Shown here in pieces: positions 1-8,056 of a stretch of DNA of 47,826 bases; positions within the stretch are counted from its first letter, which is position 1, and each line of letters begins with the position of its first letter. The position numbers and the translations under genes are program-made. The notes under the pieces were generated by a model, which was not told where the DNA came from, searched no databases, and worked only from the letters and a program-made list of their open reading frames with translations. The stretch lies in the NCBI GenBank assembly GCA_022340685.1, contig JAJDNN010000070.1:1-47826 (forward strand). The letters are read 5' to 3'. Source of the stretch: Pseudomonadota bacterium (GTDB taxonomy: Bacteria > Pseudomonadota > Gammaproteobacteria > UBA6429 > Thiohalophilaceae).

Positions 1-7
1 CACTGTC

Positions 8-520
8 ATGCCGAACCGTTCCTATCAGGAGTTCAGAATTATCACAGGTGGTCAAACCGGCGTGGATCGTGGTGCGCTGGATGCGGCGCTGGCAGCAGGG
101 ATCCCCTGCGGTGGCTGGTGTCCGGACGGCCGCAAGGCCGAGGATGGGGTCATTCCGGCACGCTACCCTGTGCAGGTTCTGCCTGGTGCTGGATATTCGC
201 AACGTACCCGGCAGAATGTGATCAACAGTGATGCTACACTGATTTTGTATTTTGGCGAGCTCGAAGGCGGAACCGCACAAACCCTGACATTCTGCCGCCG
301 TTTCGGCAAGCCGATGAGGGTGCTCGATCTGTCATGTCTGAACCCGAACGCGGCTGCCGAGAGGGTACGGCAATTCCTGCATGAACAGCGCATCCGGATT
401 CTGAACGTGGCCGGTCCACGTGCCAGCAAGGTCCCGGAGGCGGCGGCAGTGACGACCCGGGTTTTGGGACGGGTGCTGCCAAAACCGGCCCGACATCCGG
501 GAACCACCGACCTGGGCTGA
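8..520 (+). CDS. Putative molybdenum carrier / SLOG-like nucleotide-binding protein
   Basis: This 170-residue soluble protein has an N-terminal Rossmann-like nucleotide-binding motif, ITGGQTGVDRGALDAA, at about residues 12-27. A GGW-PDGRKAEDG segment follows, typical of the family annotated as putative molybdenum carrier and related to the SLOG/DprA-like fold. A second motif, ILYFGELEGGTAQT, near residues 79-92 is also typical. Members are thought to bind a nucleotide or cofactor, but the biochemical role is not established, and the molybdenum label comes from one structure-based suggestion. The ATG lies at the window edge, so upstream neighbours are unknown. About 180 bases separate it from the next gene, so it is probably not co-transcribed with it. 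Confidence 0.75.
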   Translation: MPNRSYQEFRIITGGQTGVDRGALDAALAAGIPCGGWCPDGRKAEDGVIPARYPVQVLPGAGYSQRTRQNVINSDATLILYFGELEGGTAQTLTFCRRFGKPMRVLDLSCLNPNAAAERVRQFLHEQRIRILNVAGPRASKVPEAAAVTTRVLGRVLPKPARHPGTTDLG

Positions 521-701
521 GAGTCACGCATTCTGCATTTTCCTGTCGCGTCGGTTCAAATACACTGCTAAAAGTAATAAACTCATATACAACACGTAGC
601 CTGACATGTTCCTGAAAAAATGTCTTTTAAGATATTGATAATTAATGGATTAATATAGGGAGCTGACAGGACCCAATGAATGGATAAAGGGGTTAGTAAC
701 C

Positions 702-1310
702 ATGCAATATGCCGAGATCATCAATCTGACCGTTTCTGACGGCCTGATGATACTGGCGGCTTACCTTGTGGGCGGGATTAGCCCGGGGTATCTGCTGGTG
801 CGCATGCTACGCGGTATCGATATCCGAACCGTTGGCAGTGGTAGCCTGGGTGCACGCAATGTCGGGCGAGTGCTGGGGCGGAAAGGGTTTTATTTCGCCC
901 TGGTGGCAGACATCCTGAAAGGTGCTTTTATTGTCTGGTTGGCGCGCGAGCTGGATTTTCCGCCCGGTGTCGTAGGTAGTGTTGTGGTCGCCGTTATTGT
1001 GGGTCATATCTGGCCGCTGTGGCTCCATTTTCACGGTGGCAAGGGGATTGCGACCAGCCTGGGCGCATTTGTGGCGCTCGATTACAAGATATTGTTGATG
1101 GGTGGCGTGGTGCTGCTTGTTACCTATATGGCGACGCGCAGCTTTCTGGTGAGCTGGATTGCTACGCTGGTAGCCATGCCACTGATTGCATTTTCGCTCG
1201 GCTACCCCATGTACGTGGTTGTGCCACTATTCGTTTCTGCCGCGATAGTATTGTATGCACATAAAGAGAACATCAAGCAGGCGTGGCATACGTCGGAGCA
1301 CAAAGGATAA
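702..1310 (+). CDS. PlsY-family glycerol-3-phosphate acyltransferase-like membrane protein (divergent)
   Basis: The 202-residue polytopic membrane protein has the PlsY fold: an N-terminal helix with GGISPGYLL, a first cytoplasmic motif GSGSLGARN near residues 46-54, and a second motif GHIWPLWLHFHGGKGIATS near residues 102-120. Canonical PlsY uses acyl-phosphate to acylate sn-glycerol-3-phosphate in the inner membrane. Here motif 1 differs from the usual GSGN-GATN, and the Lys of FKGGKG is replaced by His, so the substrate may differ. A G-rich ribosome-binding site (AGGGG) lies about 10 bases before the ATG. The next gene starts 8 bases after this stop, which suggests one transcript. It could simply be the housekeeping plsY; whether a second copy exists cannot be seen here. 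Confidence 0.8.
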   Translation: MQYAEIINLTVSDGLMILAAYLVGGISPGYLLVRMLRGIDIRTVGSGSLGARNVGRVLGRKGFYFALVADILKGAFIVWLARELDFPPGVVGSVVVAVIVGHIWPLWLHFHGGKGIATSLGAFVALDYKILLMGGVVLLVTYMATRSFLVSWIATLVAMPLIAFSLGYPMYVVVPLFVSAAIVLYAHKENIKQAWHTSEHKG

Positions 1311-1318
1311 ACAACGGC

Positions 1319-2968
1319 ATGTCAACTAATGATTCACTGGTTTTCAAGATTGCCTCGGAGCCCTGGGAGTTCGAGCAGATCCATGAACTGAATTATCAAA
1401 CCTTCGTGGACGAGATCCCACAGCACCAGCTGAATAAAAACAAGAAACTTGTCGATAAGTATCACAAGGAAAACACCTATGTAATTTGTGTGAGTGACAA
1501 GGAAGTACTGGGCATGATCGCATTGCGTGATAAACGGCCGCTATCACTGGATGAAAAACTTGAAAATCTGGAATCTTATCTGCCGCCCTTTAAGACAATT
1601 CTTGAATACCGTTTATTGGCGGTAAAGAAACAACATCGCAATACCGCTATCTTTACCGGCATAATGAAAAAATCTTTCGACTTGGCGATTAAAGGTGGCT
1701 ATGACATAGCCGTTATTTCTGGCACCACTCGCCAGGCCCGACTTTACAAGCATCTGGGCTTTAAACCCTTTGGGCCGTTGGTCGGCAAACAGGACGCGCT
1801 GTACCAGCCCATGTATATCGACATTGGTGGCGCGATTGAACTGAAAAAACAATCACAAATTCTGAGACCAAAGAAGGGCAGCGAGATGGAACAGTTGCTG
1901 TTCAACTACCTGCCAGGCCCGGTCTCGATTGCCGAAGGCGTCATGGAGGCCAATTCGGCAGAACCCAATTCACATCGCAGTCAGCAGTTTATGGACCATT
2001 TCAACGAACTGCGCAAAATCCTGTGTGAACGGGTGAATGCGCGGAAGGTCCAGATCATGATGGGCTCGGGCACCCTGGCAAATGATGTCGTTGCGGCGCA
2101 ATTAAGCGTTCTGCCGGGCCGGGGTCTGGTGCTTGTTAACGGTGAATTTGGTAATCGTTTGCGTGATCAGGCGACTCGTGCCGGTCTGGATTTCGATGTC
2201 ATTCAGGTTGAGGAGGGTAAAACCTTCAGCCGTGAAATGCTGGAAGAAAAAATCAATCAGGTTGAAAATCTGGAATGGATCTGGACCGTTCATTGCGAAA
2301 CATCCACCGGGGTACTCAATGATATTGATATGTTGCGCGAACTGTGTAACCGGCATAACTTGAAGCTGTGCTTAGATGGTATCAGCAGCATTGGATCCTG
2401 TGATGTCAACCTGCAGGATGTGTATCTGGCAACCGCAGTCAGCGGCAAGGGTATTGGTTCGCTTCCGGGTCTGGCAATGGTGTTCTGTCGGGAAGATGTC
2501 GTGTCCGGTGATCACCAATTACCGCGTTATTTTGACCTGGCGTATTACGAAGCCAAGCAGGGTATCCCGTTTACCATTTCATCCAATGCCATCTACGCAC
2601 TGAATGCCGCACTGAATAATAGTGACTGGCAGACCCGCTTCACCAACGTCAAGCAGTGGTCTGAAGAGTTGCGCACCGAGTTCGAGGAAATTGGCCTGTC
2701 GATTTTGGCCGAGCCACAGTGCCGGGCGCCACACGTAACAACTATTGTGTTGCCCAAGGCCATTTCGTCACTGGATATGGGCAAGTTGCTGGAAGAGGAA
2801 GGTATTCTGGTTAGTTATCGTAGTGAATACCTGATTGCGAAGAACCAAATCCAGGTCTGCTTCATGGGTGATTGCCAGAAGCCACCACGTATGATCACCT
2901 ATTTCCTGCGTGAAGCTCTGGCGCAGACAGAACCGCATGATGATTCTGCCGAAGCTGGCGCTGCCTGA
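1319..2968 (+). CDS. GNAT acyltransferase / class-V aminotransferase fusion protein
   Basis: A 549-residue two-domain protein. Residues 1-180 look like a GNAT acyltransferase of the type related to N-acyl amino acid synthases (LEYRLLAVKKQHRNTAIF, then an SGTTRQARLYKHLGF segment where GNAT proteins carry the acetyl-CoA fold end). Residues about 195-545 are a PLP-dependent class-V aminotransferase of the alanine-glyoxylate / 2-aminoethylphosphonate type, with MGSGTLAND, CETSTGVLND, CLDGISSIGS and the probable Schiff-base lysine in AVSGKGIGS at residue 377. An upstream in-frame ATG at 1283 would overlap the acyltransferase gene, so 1319 is preferred, with AAGGA about 12 bases upstream. Hand-counted G+C is near 44% in the GNAT half and 54% at the start of the aminotransferase half. 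The substrate is unknown. Confidence 0.8.
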   Translation: MSTNDSLVFKIASEPWEFEQIHELNYQTFVDEIPQHQLNKNKKLVDKYHKENTYVICVSDKEVLGMIALRDKRPLSLDEKLENLESYLPPFKTILEYRLLAVKKQHRNTAIFTGIMKKSFDLAIKGGYDIAVISGTTRQARLYKHLGFKPFGPLVGKQDALYQPMYIDIGGAIELKKQSQILRPKKGSEMEQLLFNYLPGPVSIAEGVMEANSAEPNSHRSQQFMDHFNELRKILCERVNARKVQIMMGSGTLANDVVAAQLSVLPGRGLVLVNGEFGNRLRDQATRAGLDFDVIQVEEGKTFSREMLEEKINQVENLEWIWTVHCETSTGVLNDIDMLRELCNRHNLKLCLDGISSIGSCDVNLQDVYLATAVSGKGIGSLPGLAMVFCREDVVSGDHQLPRYFDLAYYEAKQGIPFTISSNAIYALNAALNNSDWQTRFTNVKQWSEELRTEFEEIGLSILAEPQCRAPHVTTIVLPKAISSLDMGKLLEEEGILVSYRSEYLIAKNQIQVCFMGDCQKPPRMITYFLREALAQTEPHDDSAEAGAA

Positions 2969-2987
2969 AGCTCCGTTATTGTCACTG

Positions 2988-3005
2988 TGGGCATCATCAT
3001 GCCCA
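2988..3005. terminator. Perfect short hairpin between convergent genes
   Basis: TGGGCAT and ATGCCCA form a perfect 7-base stem around the loop CATC, between the ends of the GNAT/aminotransferase fusion and ygfZ. The position suits a bidirectional terminator, but there is no clear T-run on either strand. Confidence 0.35.
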
Positions 3006-3010
3006 GCAGC

Positions 3011-4054
3011 TCAGGCTTCATTGGTAACGGTGTAGGGTAACTCTCCGATTTCGAGTTGCGGACCGTCCGCACTGCCAAGATGTATCGTTTCTTCTATACT
3101 GGCAATCTGGATCACAGCCAGTAAATCGTAGCCGCCCTTCGGTGAGACTGCCGCCTCGACGACTTTCCCAACACTTTGTGCGTCGCTTGTTGCGCTAAAC
3201 AGGTTATCACCTGGTGCGGGAGGGTTATCGTGAGCCACATGGGCAAGGTACATGCGTCGTTTGAGTTTACCGAGATAATGCATGCGGGCGACCACTTCCT
3301 GGCCGGGATAACAGCCTTTCTTGAAACTGACGCCATTCAGGGCCGACAGATTGACCATTTGCGGGACGAATGCTTCGATAGTTTCGGTGCTAATCTCGGG
3401 TATCCCGGCCTGGATGTTCAACCAGCGCCATCCTTCGGTTCCGACTGGTTGGGCCTGGCGGGCAAGGCGCCGCCAGAGTGCAGCAATGGCGTCTGTGTCA
3501 CCATGAAATTCGTAGCGGGGTATCGGGCCAGGTAGTCGCAGGGTCGTGATCCCATCTTCTTGGGTAACCTGGTCGGGATCGAACGGAACACTGGACAGGA
3601 TTTCAGCCAGTCTTTGCGGCGCGTCGGCACCGGCAAAGCCAAACCGGGCCAGCTCATCGCTTGCGTCATCCAGAGTTACCTTGCTGCGCAGGATGAACAT
3701 GCGCAGACGTTTCAGGACAGGTTCCAGAATGTCTACCGGCAAGCGTAAATAAAAGCTCTCGCTACGTATGAACAATCTGAACGCGGCCAGAATGCGGCCC
3801 TTGGGATTACAATAGGCCGACAACTGACTTTGACCCGCCTCGATCAGGTTAACGTCATTACTAAACTGGTTTTGCAGGAAGTCCCGCGCTTCTTCACCGG
3901 ATGCCCGGATCAAGCCGTATTGGGAAAGATCGGCGATAATATGCCTCGCGCCTGTCGCGGCACACTCCTTGTCAGGGTCATCAAAGTGTATCACCCGGCT
4001 GTGTTCGATGTGGGCGCCTTGCTGTTCAAGAAAATTTTGCCAATCTGGGTTCAT
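3011..4054 (-). CDS. ygfZ: YgfZ/GcvT-domain folate-binding protein
   Basis: The 347-residue protein is a YgfZ-type member of the GcvT/aminomethyltransferase family. These cytosolic proteins bind tetrahydrofolate and support assembly or repair of some iron-sulfur proteins and tRNA modification by MiaB. The diagnostic signature KKGCYPGQE is present near residue 247, with the conserved reactive cysteine. The preceding LSALNGVSF also matches the family. The gene is divergent from sdhC across 91 bases and ends convergently with the fusion gene. The neighbourhood is apt because SdhB, encoded next door, carries three iron-sulfur clusters, but dependence of SdhB on YgfZ is only inference. Confidence 0.93.
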   Translation of the reverse strand: MNPDWQNFLEQQGAHIEHSRVIHFDDPDKECAATGARHIIADLSQYGLIRASGEEARDFLQNQFSNDVNLIEAGQSQLSAYCNPKGRILAAFRLFIRSESFYLRLPVDILEPVLKRLRMFILRSKVTLDDASDELARFGFAGADAPQRLAEILSSVPFDPDQVTQEDGITTLRLPGPIPRYEFHGDTDAIAALWRRLARQAQPVGTEGWRWLNIQAGIPEISTETIEAFVPQMVNLSALNGVSFKKGCYPGQEVVARMHYLGKLKRRMYLAHVAHDNPPAPGDNLFSATSDAQSVGKVVEAAVSPKGGYDLLAVIQIASIEETIHLGSADGPQLEIGELPYTVTNEA

Positions 4055-4091
4055 CGGTAATCGTTGCTCGTTACGAATTTAATAATCAGTA

Positions 4092-4128
4092 TTGCATTTA
4101 TGTCCGTTGGATGTTTATACCATATGAT
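4092..4128 (+). promoter_or_regulatory. Possible promoter region of the sdh operon
   Basis: TTGCAT at 4092-4097 and TATACC at 4116-4121 are separated by 18 bases, and a better -10-like TATGAT lies at 4123-4128 without a matching -35. Sdh transcription most likely starts in this AT-rich ygfZ-sdhC interval, but the exact boxes are uncertain. Confidence 0.3.
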
Positions 4129-4145
4129 CTAGACTTGTCGGCATA

Positions 4146-4529
4146 ATGTTAATAAAAACACAGCGTCCGAAGTACCTGAATCTACTTAAAATCCGTCAAC
4201 CGATGACGGCGATAGTCTCCATTGCCCACCGTATCAGCGGGGTTATTCTATTCTTGGCTGTGCCAATAGCGATTTATGGTTTAGCCCTGTCATTGCGTAG
4301 CGCCGAGGATTACGCCGCCATAAAGCAAACCCTGCACAGTCCGGGGCTGCAATTATTCTTGCTGCTGATGGCCTGGGCAATCCTGCATCATTTTTTTGCC
4401 GGGATCCGTTTCCTGCTACTGGATCTGGATATTGGTCTGAAGCTGAAAACAGCCCGGGCCTCCGCCTGGACGGTATTTGTCCTGGTGGGCGCTATCTTGC
4501 TGGTGATCGTTACGGAGTTACTGACATGA
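4146..4529 (+). CDS. sdhC: Succinate dehydrogenase cytochrome b556 subunit
   Basis: SdhC is one of two membrane anchors of respiratory complex II and helps bind haem b and ubiquinone. The 127-residue product begins with the typical RPKYLNLLKI and ITAI-like segment, followed by the signature SIAHRISG near residues 26-33 and three transmembrane helices. The second helix carries HHFFAGIRF, which contains the axial haem histidine of the family. The gene opens sdhCDABE, and its stop overlaps the start of sdhD by 4 bases (ATGA), indicating coupled translation. Length and order are normal for Gammaproteobacteria. Confidence 0.96.
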   Translation: MLIKTQRPKYLNLLKIRQPMTAIVSIAHRISGVILFLAVPIAIYGLALSLRSAEDYAAIKQTLHSPGLQLFLLLMAWAILHHFFAGIRFLLLDLDIGLKLKTARASAWTVFVLVGAILLVIVTELLT

Positions 4530-4867
4530 CGTTTCGCGCCCAGGGTATGCGTGCCTGGTTAGTGCAGCGCCTCAGCGCAGTCTATCTGGCAGTTTTTCTG
4601 ATTGCTGTCGTCATTTGGTATTTCAGTACAGGTGAATACAGCTACGACCAGTGGCGCCACCTTGTCGGCCATCCCCTGGTGAACGTGGCACTGGCGCTAT
4701 GCTTCATAGCCCTGCTGGTGCATGCCTGGGTCGGGATGCGGGATGTTCTGGTGGATTACGTCCCTGCGATGGGGTTGCGGTTTTTCATTCTGATAGGTAT
4801 TGCGGCAACTCTGGTGGCGATGGGCGTATGGACGGCACTGTTACTGATGTCGGTGTTCAGCCCGTGA
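4526..4867 (+). CDS. sdhD: Succinate dehydrogenase hydrophobic membrane anchor subunit
   Basis: SdhD is the second membrane anchor of complex II and forms part of the quinone site with SdhC and SdhB. The 113-residue product has three predicted transmembrane helices, starting with an AWLVQRLSAVYL segment, with HAWVGMRDVLVDYV near residues 72-85. That last segment corresponds to the conserved region that carries the quinone-binding Tyr (Asp-Tyr pair) in E. coli SdhD. It overlaps sdhC by 4 bases and sdhA by 4 bases, so the whole operon is tightly coupled. Confidence 0.93.
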   Translation: MTFRAQGMRAWLVQRLSAVYLAVFLIAVVIWYFSTGEYSYDQWRHLVGHPLVNVALALCFIALLVHAWVGMRDVLVDYVPAMGLRFFILIGIAATLVAMGVWTALLLMSVFSP

Positions 4868-6624
4868 CGCTGGCAAGACGACAATTTGATTCGTTGGTGA
4901 TTGGTGCGGGCGGCGGTGGATTGCGCGCTGCCCTTCAATTAGCCACGGCCGATGCCAATGTAGCGGTGGTCTCCAAGGTATTTCCGACGCGTTCCCATAC
5001 GGTGGCAGCCCAGGGTGGTATCAATGCGGCGCTTGCAAATGTCCTGCCGGACAACTGGCACTGGCACATGTACGACACGATCAAGGGTAGCGACTACCTG
5101 GGAGATCAGGATGCAATCGAGTACATGTGCCGATCAGCCTCCCACCTGGTCTATGAACTGGAGCATGCCGGGGTGCCCTTCAGTCGTCTTGATGACGGCA
5201 AGATCTATCAGCGTCCATTCGGGGGCCAAAGCCAGAACTTCGGGGGCGAGCAGGCGGCCCGTACCTGTGCCGCTGCGGACCGGACCGGGCATGCCATGCT
5301 GCATACCCTGTATCAGCAAAATATCCACGCCAAGACCCATTTTTTCGACGAGTATTTTGCGATTGACCTGATCAAGGATGATGAAGGCTTCGTGCTGGGT
5401 GCCCTGGTGCTGGAAATCGAGACCGGCAAGCCTTTGTTAATTGAAGCAAAGACCACGCTCATTGCCACCGGCGGAGCGGGACAGCTGTTTCGCACCAATA
5501 CCAACGCGCGGATCAATACGGGTGATGGCATGGGCATGGCGCTGCGCGCCGGGATTCCTTTGCAGGACATGGAGTTCTTCCAGTTTCATCCGACCGGTGT
5601 GGCAGGCCGAGGCATGCTGCTCACGGAAGGCGCGCGCGGTGAGGGCGGCTACCTGATCAACAAGGATGGCGAACGGTTCATGGAGCGTTATGCGCCGCAT
5701 GCCAAGGATCTAGCCAGTCGTGATGTTGTCAGCCGGGCGATCTCCACCGAAGTCCGGGAAGGCCGTGGTTGTGGGCCGGACGGAGAATACGTGCTGCTCA
5801 AACTGGACCATCTGGGCCGGGATGTCCTGCAGAAGCGACTGCCCGGAATCAGCGACACGATTCGCACCTTCCTGCACATCGATCCGGCCGAAGAACCTGT
5901 GCCGGTCTTCCCGACAGCCCATTACACCATGGGCGGTATCCCCACCAACCGTCACGGCCAGGTCGTGGTGCCAATCGATCAGGGGGAAGAGGTCATCCCC
6001 GGACTTTATGCTGCCGGCGAATGCGCGTGTGTCTCCGTGCATGGCGCCAATCGACTCGGCGGAAACTCATTGTTGGATATCGTGGTGTTTGGCCGGGCGG
6101 CCGGAAACGACATAATCGAATATCTGAGCAACAACCGGTATCACCGCAGGCTGGACGAGGCGAGTGTGGACAAGGCTGTGGATCACCTGCAGCGTTGGGA
6201 TTTACAGGGCGAGGGTGAATCCGTCGCTAACCTGCGCAATGAATTGCAACTGACGATGGAAAAATATTGCGGCGTATTCCGTACCGAAGTCGTATTGGCA
6301 GAGGGCATCGAGAAAGTACTGGAACTGCAGCAGCGCATGGCAGATGTACGTCTGCAAGACCACAGCCGCATATTCAATACGGCACGCATTGAGGCGATGG
6401 AACTGGAAAACCTGTTCGATATTGCCGTCGCAACGGTTGTCTCTGCCCATGCCCGACAGGAAAGTCGTGGCGCGCATTCGCGCATCGACTATCCGGAACG
6501 TGACGATGTGCACTGGCTCAAGCACAGTCTGTATTACAAGCGGGACCGGCGCCTCGACTACAAGCCGGTGACACTGAAGCCGATTTCGGTAGAAAGTTTT
6601 CCGCCCAAGGAACGTGTGTATTAA
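4864..6624 (+). CDS. sdhA: Succinate dehydrogenase flavoprotein subunit
   Basis: SdhA oxidises succinate to fumarate with covalently bound FAD. The preferred start is the GTG at 4864, which overlaps the sdhD stop as GTGA and gives 586 residues. The reading frame is open further upstream, but that part lies inside sdhD in another frame and is not family-like. Visible features are the FAD dinucleotide motif VIGAGGGGLRAAL (residues 12-24), the covalent flavinylation histidine in RSHTVAAQGG (His45), FFQFHPTG, TEGARGEGG and HGANRLGGNSLLD. The C-terminal helical domain is complete. SdhE, which attaches the flavin, is encoded in the same operon. Confidence 0.97.
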   Translation: MTLARRQFDSLVIGAGGGGLRAALQLATADANVAVVSKVFPTRSHTVAAQGGINAALANVLPDNWHWHMYDTIKGSDYLGDQDAIEYMCRSASHLVYELEHAGVPFSRLDDGKIYQRPFGGQSQNFGGEQAARTCAAADRTGHAMLHTLYQQNIHAKTHFFDEYFAIDLIKDDEGFVLGALVLEIETGKPLLIEAKTTLIATGGAGQLFRTNTNARINTGDGMGMALRAGIPLQDMEFFQFHPTGVAGRGMLLTEGARGEGGYLINKDGERFMERYAPHAKDLASRDVVSRAISTEVREGRGCGPDGEYVLLKLDHLGRDVLQKRLPGISDTIRTFLHIDPAEEPVPVFPTAHYTMGGIPTNRHGQVVVPIDQGEEVIPGLYAAGECACVSVHGANRLGGNSLLDIVVFGRAAGNDIIEYLSNNRYHRRLDEASVDKAVDHLQRWDLQGEGESVANLRNELQLTMEKYCGVFRTEVVLAEGIEKVLELQQRMADVRLQDHSRIFNTARIEAMELENLFDIAVATVVSAHARQESRGAHSRIDYPERDDVHWLKHSLYYKRDRRLDYKPVTLKPISVESFPPKERVY

Positions 6625-6667
6625 AGGGGATTGAACAGAACAGTTTCACTGGACTTGCCAACACGGG

Positions 6668-7372
6668 ATGAAGACGATGCGTTTTCGAATTTATCGCTAT
6701 CAACCGGAGGTCGATAACAAACCCCGGATGCAGGAGTATGTGCTGGAAGAAATACAGCCGGGCATGATGTTGCGCGATGCTCTGCTGAAACTGAGGGAAC
6801 AGGATGAGACGCTGGTATTCCGGCATTCCTGTGGAGAAGGCGTGTGCGGTTCCGATGCGATGAACATCAATGGCCAGAATGGTCTGGCTTGTCTTACACC
6901 GCTGAGCAACCTGAAAGAGCCGGTAGAAGTCCGTCCGCTACCTGGCATTCCGGTCGTGCGTGATTTGGTCGTGGATATGAGCCAGTTTTTCTACCATTAC
7001 CGTGCGGTTAAACCTTATCTAAAAGTCCATGATCCTGAGCCTGAGGTGGAATTTTTGCAATCGCCACAGCAACGGGAAAAACTCGATGGTCTGTATGAAT
7101 GCATACTGTGCGGCTGTTGCACCACCGCGTGTCCTTCATTCTGGTGGAACCCGGACAAGTTTCGTGGGCCAGCTGCCTTGCTTCAGGCCTATCGTTTCCT
7201 GGCCGACAGCCGTGACCAGGCAACCACGGAACGACTCGAGGATCTCGAAGGGCCCTACCGGATGTTTCGTTGCCATACCATCATGAACTGCGTGAATGTT
7301 TGCCCCAAGGGCCTGAACCCTACGGCAGCAATTAACAACATCAAGAAGCTCATGGTCAAGGACATGATTTGA
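6668..7372 (+). CDS. sdhB: Succinate dehydrogenase iron-sulfur subunit
   Basis: SdhB passes electrons from SdhA to the quinone through 2Fe-2S, 4Fe-4S and 3Fe-4S clusters. The 234-residue product shows the ferredoxin-type motif CGEGVCGSDAM with the later GLAC, then CILCGCCTTACP for the 4Fe-4S cluster, and CHTIMNCVNVCPKGLNP for the 3Fe-4S cluster. The typical WWNPD-F-GPAALLQAYRF block lies between the two cysteine clusters. A second ATG nine bases downstream is an alternative start and would remove only three residues. The 43-base gap to sdhA is the largest inside the operon. Confidence 0.96.
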   Translation: MKTMRFRIYRYQPEVDNKPRMQEYVLEEIQPGMMLRDALLKLREQDETLVFRHSCGEGVCGSDAMNINGQNGLACLTPLSNLKEPVEVRPLPGIPVVRDLVVDMSQFFYHYRAVKPYLKVHDPEPEVEFLQSPQQREKLDGLYECILCGCCTTACPSFWWNPDKFRGPAALLQAYRFLADSRDQATTERLEDLEGPYRMFRCHTIMNCVNVCPKGLNPTAAINNIKKLMVKDMI

Positions 7373-7374
7373 AC

Positions 7375-7650
7375 ATGGATCCACAAGCATCGAGTCAGGA
7401 CAGAACATTACATGAACGTGCCAGACTGCAGTGGCAATGTCGTCGAGGCATGCTTGAACTGGACGCCATGCTGCAGGATTTCATGGACAAACGGTACGAT
7501 GATCTGACGCCCGCAGAACTGCAGGCTTTCGAAATGCTGCTCAAGGCGCCGGATCAATTATTGCTGGACTACCTGATGGGCCACGCCATCCCGATTGACA
7601 CGGAAGTTGCCAATGTCGCGCAGCAAATTCGATACGCCGCTGGTCCTTGA
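7375..7650 (+). CDS. sdhE: FAD assembly factor SdhE
   Basis: SdhE is a small soluble factor that binds SdhA and promotes covalent attachment of FAD. The product is about 91 residues and carries the conserved RGMLELD segment (RGxxE motif), followed by the helical DLTPAELQAFEMLL and a DQLLLDYLMG tail. The ATG at 7375 lies two bases after the sdhB stop. A TTG at 7369 overlapping that stop (TTGA) has a better-spaced AAGGA and could also be used. Its placement directly after sdhB ties it to its client. In E. coli sdhE is instead beside ygfX, away from sdhCDAB. Confidence 0.9.
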   Translation: MDPQASSQDRTLHERARLQWQCRRGMLELDAMLQDFMDKRYDDLTPAELQAFEMLLKAPDQLLLDYLMGHAIPIDTEVANVAQQIRYAAGP

Positions 7651-8056
7651 ACTGCGACGTTCGCGCTACCTTATCGTTTACCTGCTACTGATCCACGGCA
7701 TCGCCCTGCTGGCGCTGCTGTTTCCCTTGCGCATGCCGCTGATTGTCCAGACCGGTTTGTTCATGCTGGTTTGTGCCAGTCTGATCGTGTCGCTATATCG
7801 CTGTAATTATCGCACTCACACCCGCATTGTTCAGGATCCACAAGGCGAATGGCGCCTGCTGTGCGATGATGGTAAGGATATCCCGGCCAGCTTGCGGCCG
7901 GACAGTTACATTGCAGTCGGGTTGTGTATCCTGCGGTTTCGTTTCGAAGGGGGAGGGAAGCGGAACTATATTGTCCTACCCGACATGCTTGATGCCGACA
8001 CGTTGCGGCAGTTGCGGGTGCGCCTGCGTCAAGGCCGGCCGGAGGCGACCCATTGA
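7613..8056 (+). CDS. ygfX: YgfX/CptA-like membrane protein
   Basis: The 147-residue product (from the ATG at 7613, overlapping the end of sdhE by 38 bases) has a short cytosolic N-terminus ending in LELRRSR. Two hydrophobic helices follow at about residues 20-60, then a soluble tail with a WRLLCDDG segment. This layout matches YgfX, the membrane partner commonly encoded after sdhE and described in E. coli as the toxin CptA of the CptAB pair. Whether it acts as a toxin here is doubtful; the link to sdhE is the stronger clue. Its last 28 bases overlap the end of nadB on the opposite strand. Sequence similarity in this family is low, so the call rests mainly on context and topology. Confidence 0.75.
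   Translation: MSRSKFDTPLVLELRRSRYLIVYLLLIHGIALLALLFPLRMPLIVQTGLFMLVCASLIVSLYRCNYRTHTRIVQDPQGEWRLLCDDGKDIPASLRPDSYIAVGLCILRFRFEGGGKRNYIVLPDMLDADTLRQLRVRLRQGRPEATH

Noticed and set aside
163-531. Open frames on the minus strand opposite the molybdenum-carrier gene
   Set aside because: They are antisense shadows of a GC-rich gene, without ribosome-binding sites or family-like sequence.
4651-4863. A long 5' extension of sdhA
   Set aside because: This part is read inside sdhD in another frame; the GTG at 4864 overlaps the sdhD stop and gives the normal SdhA N-terminus.
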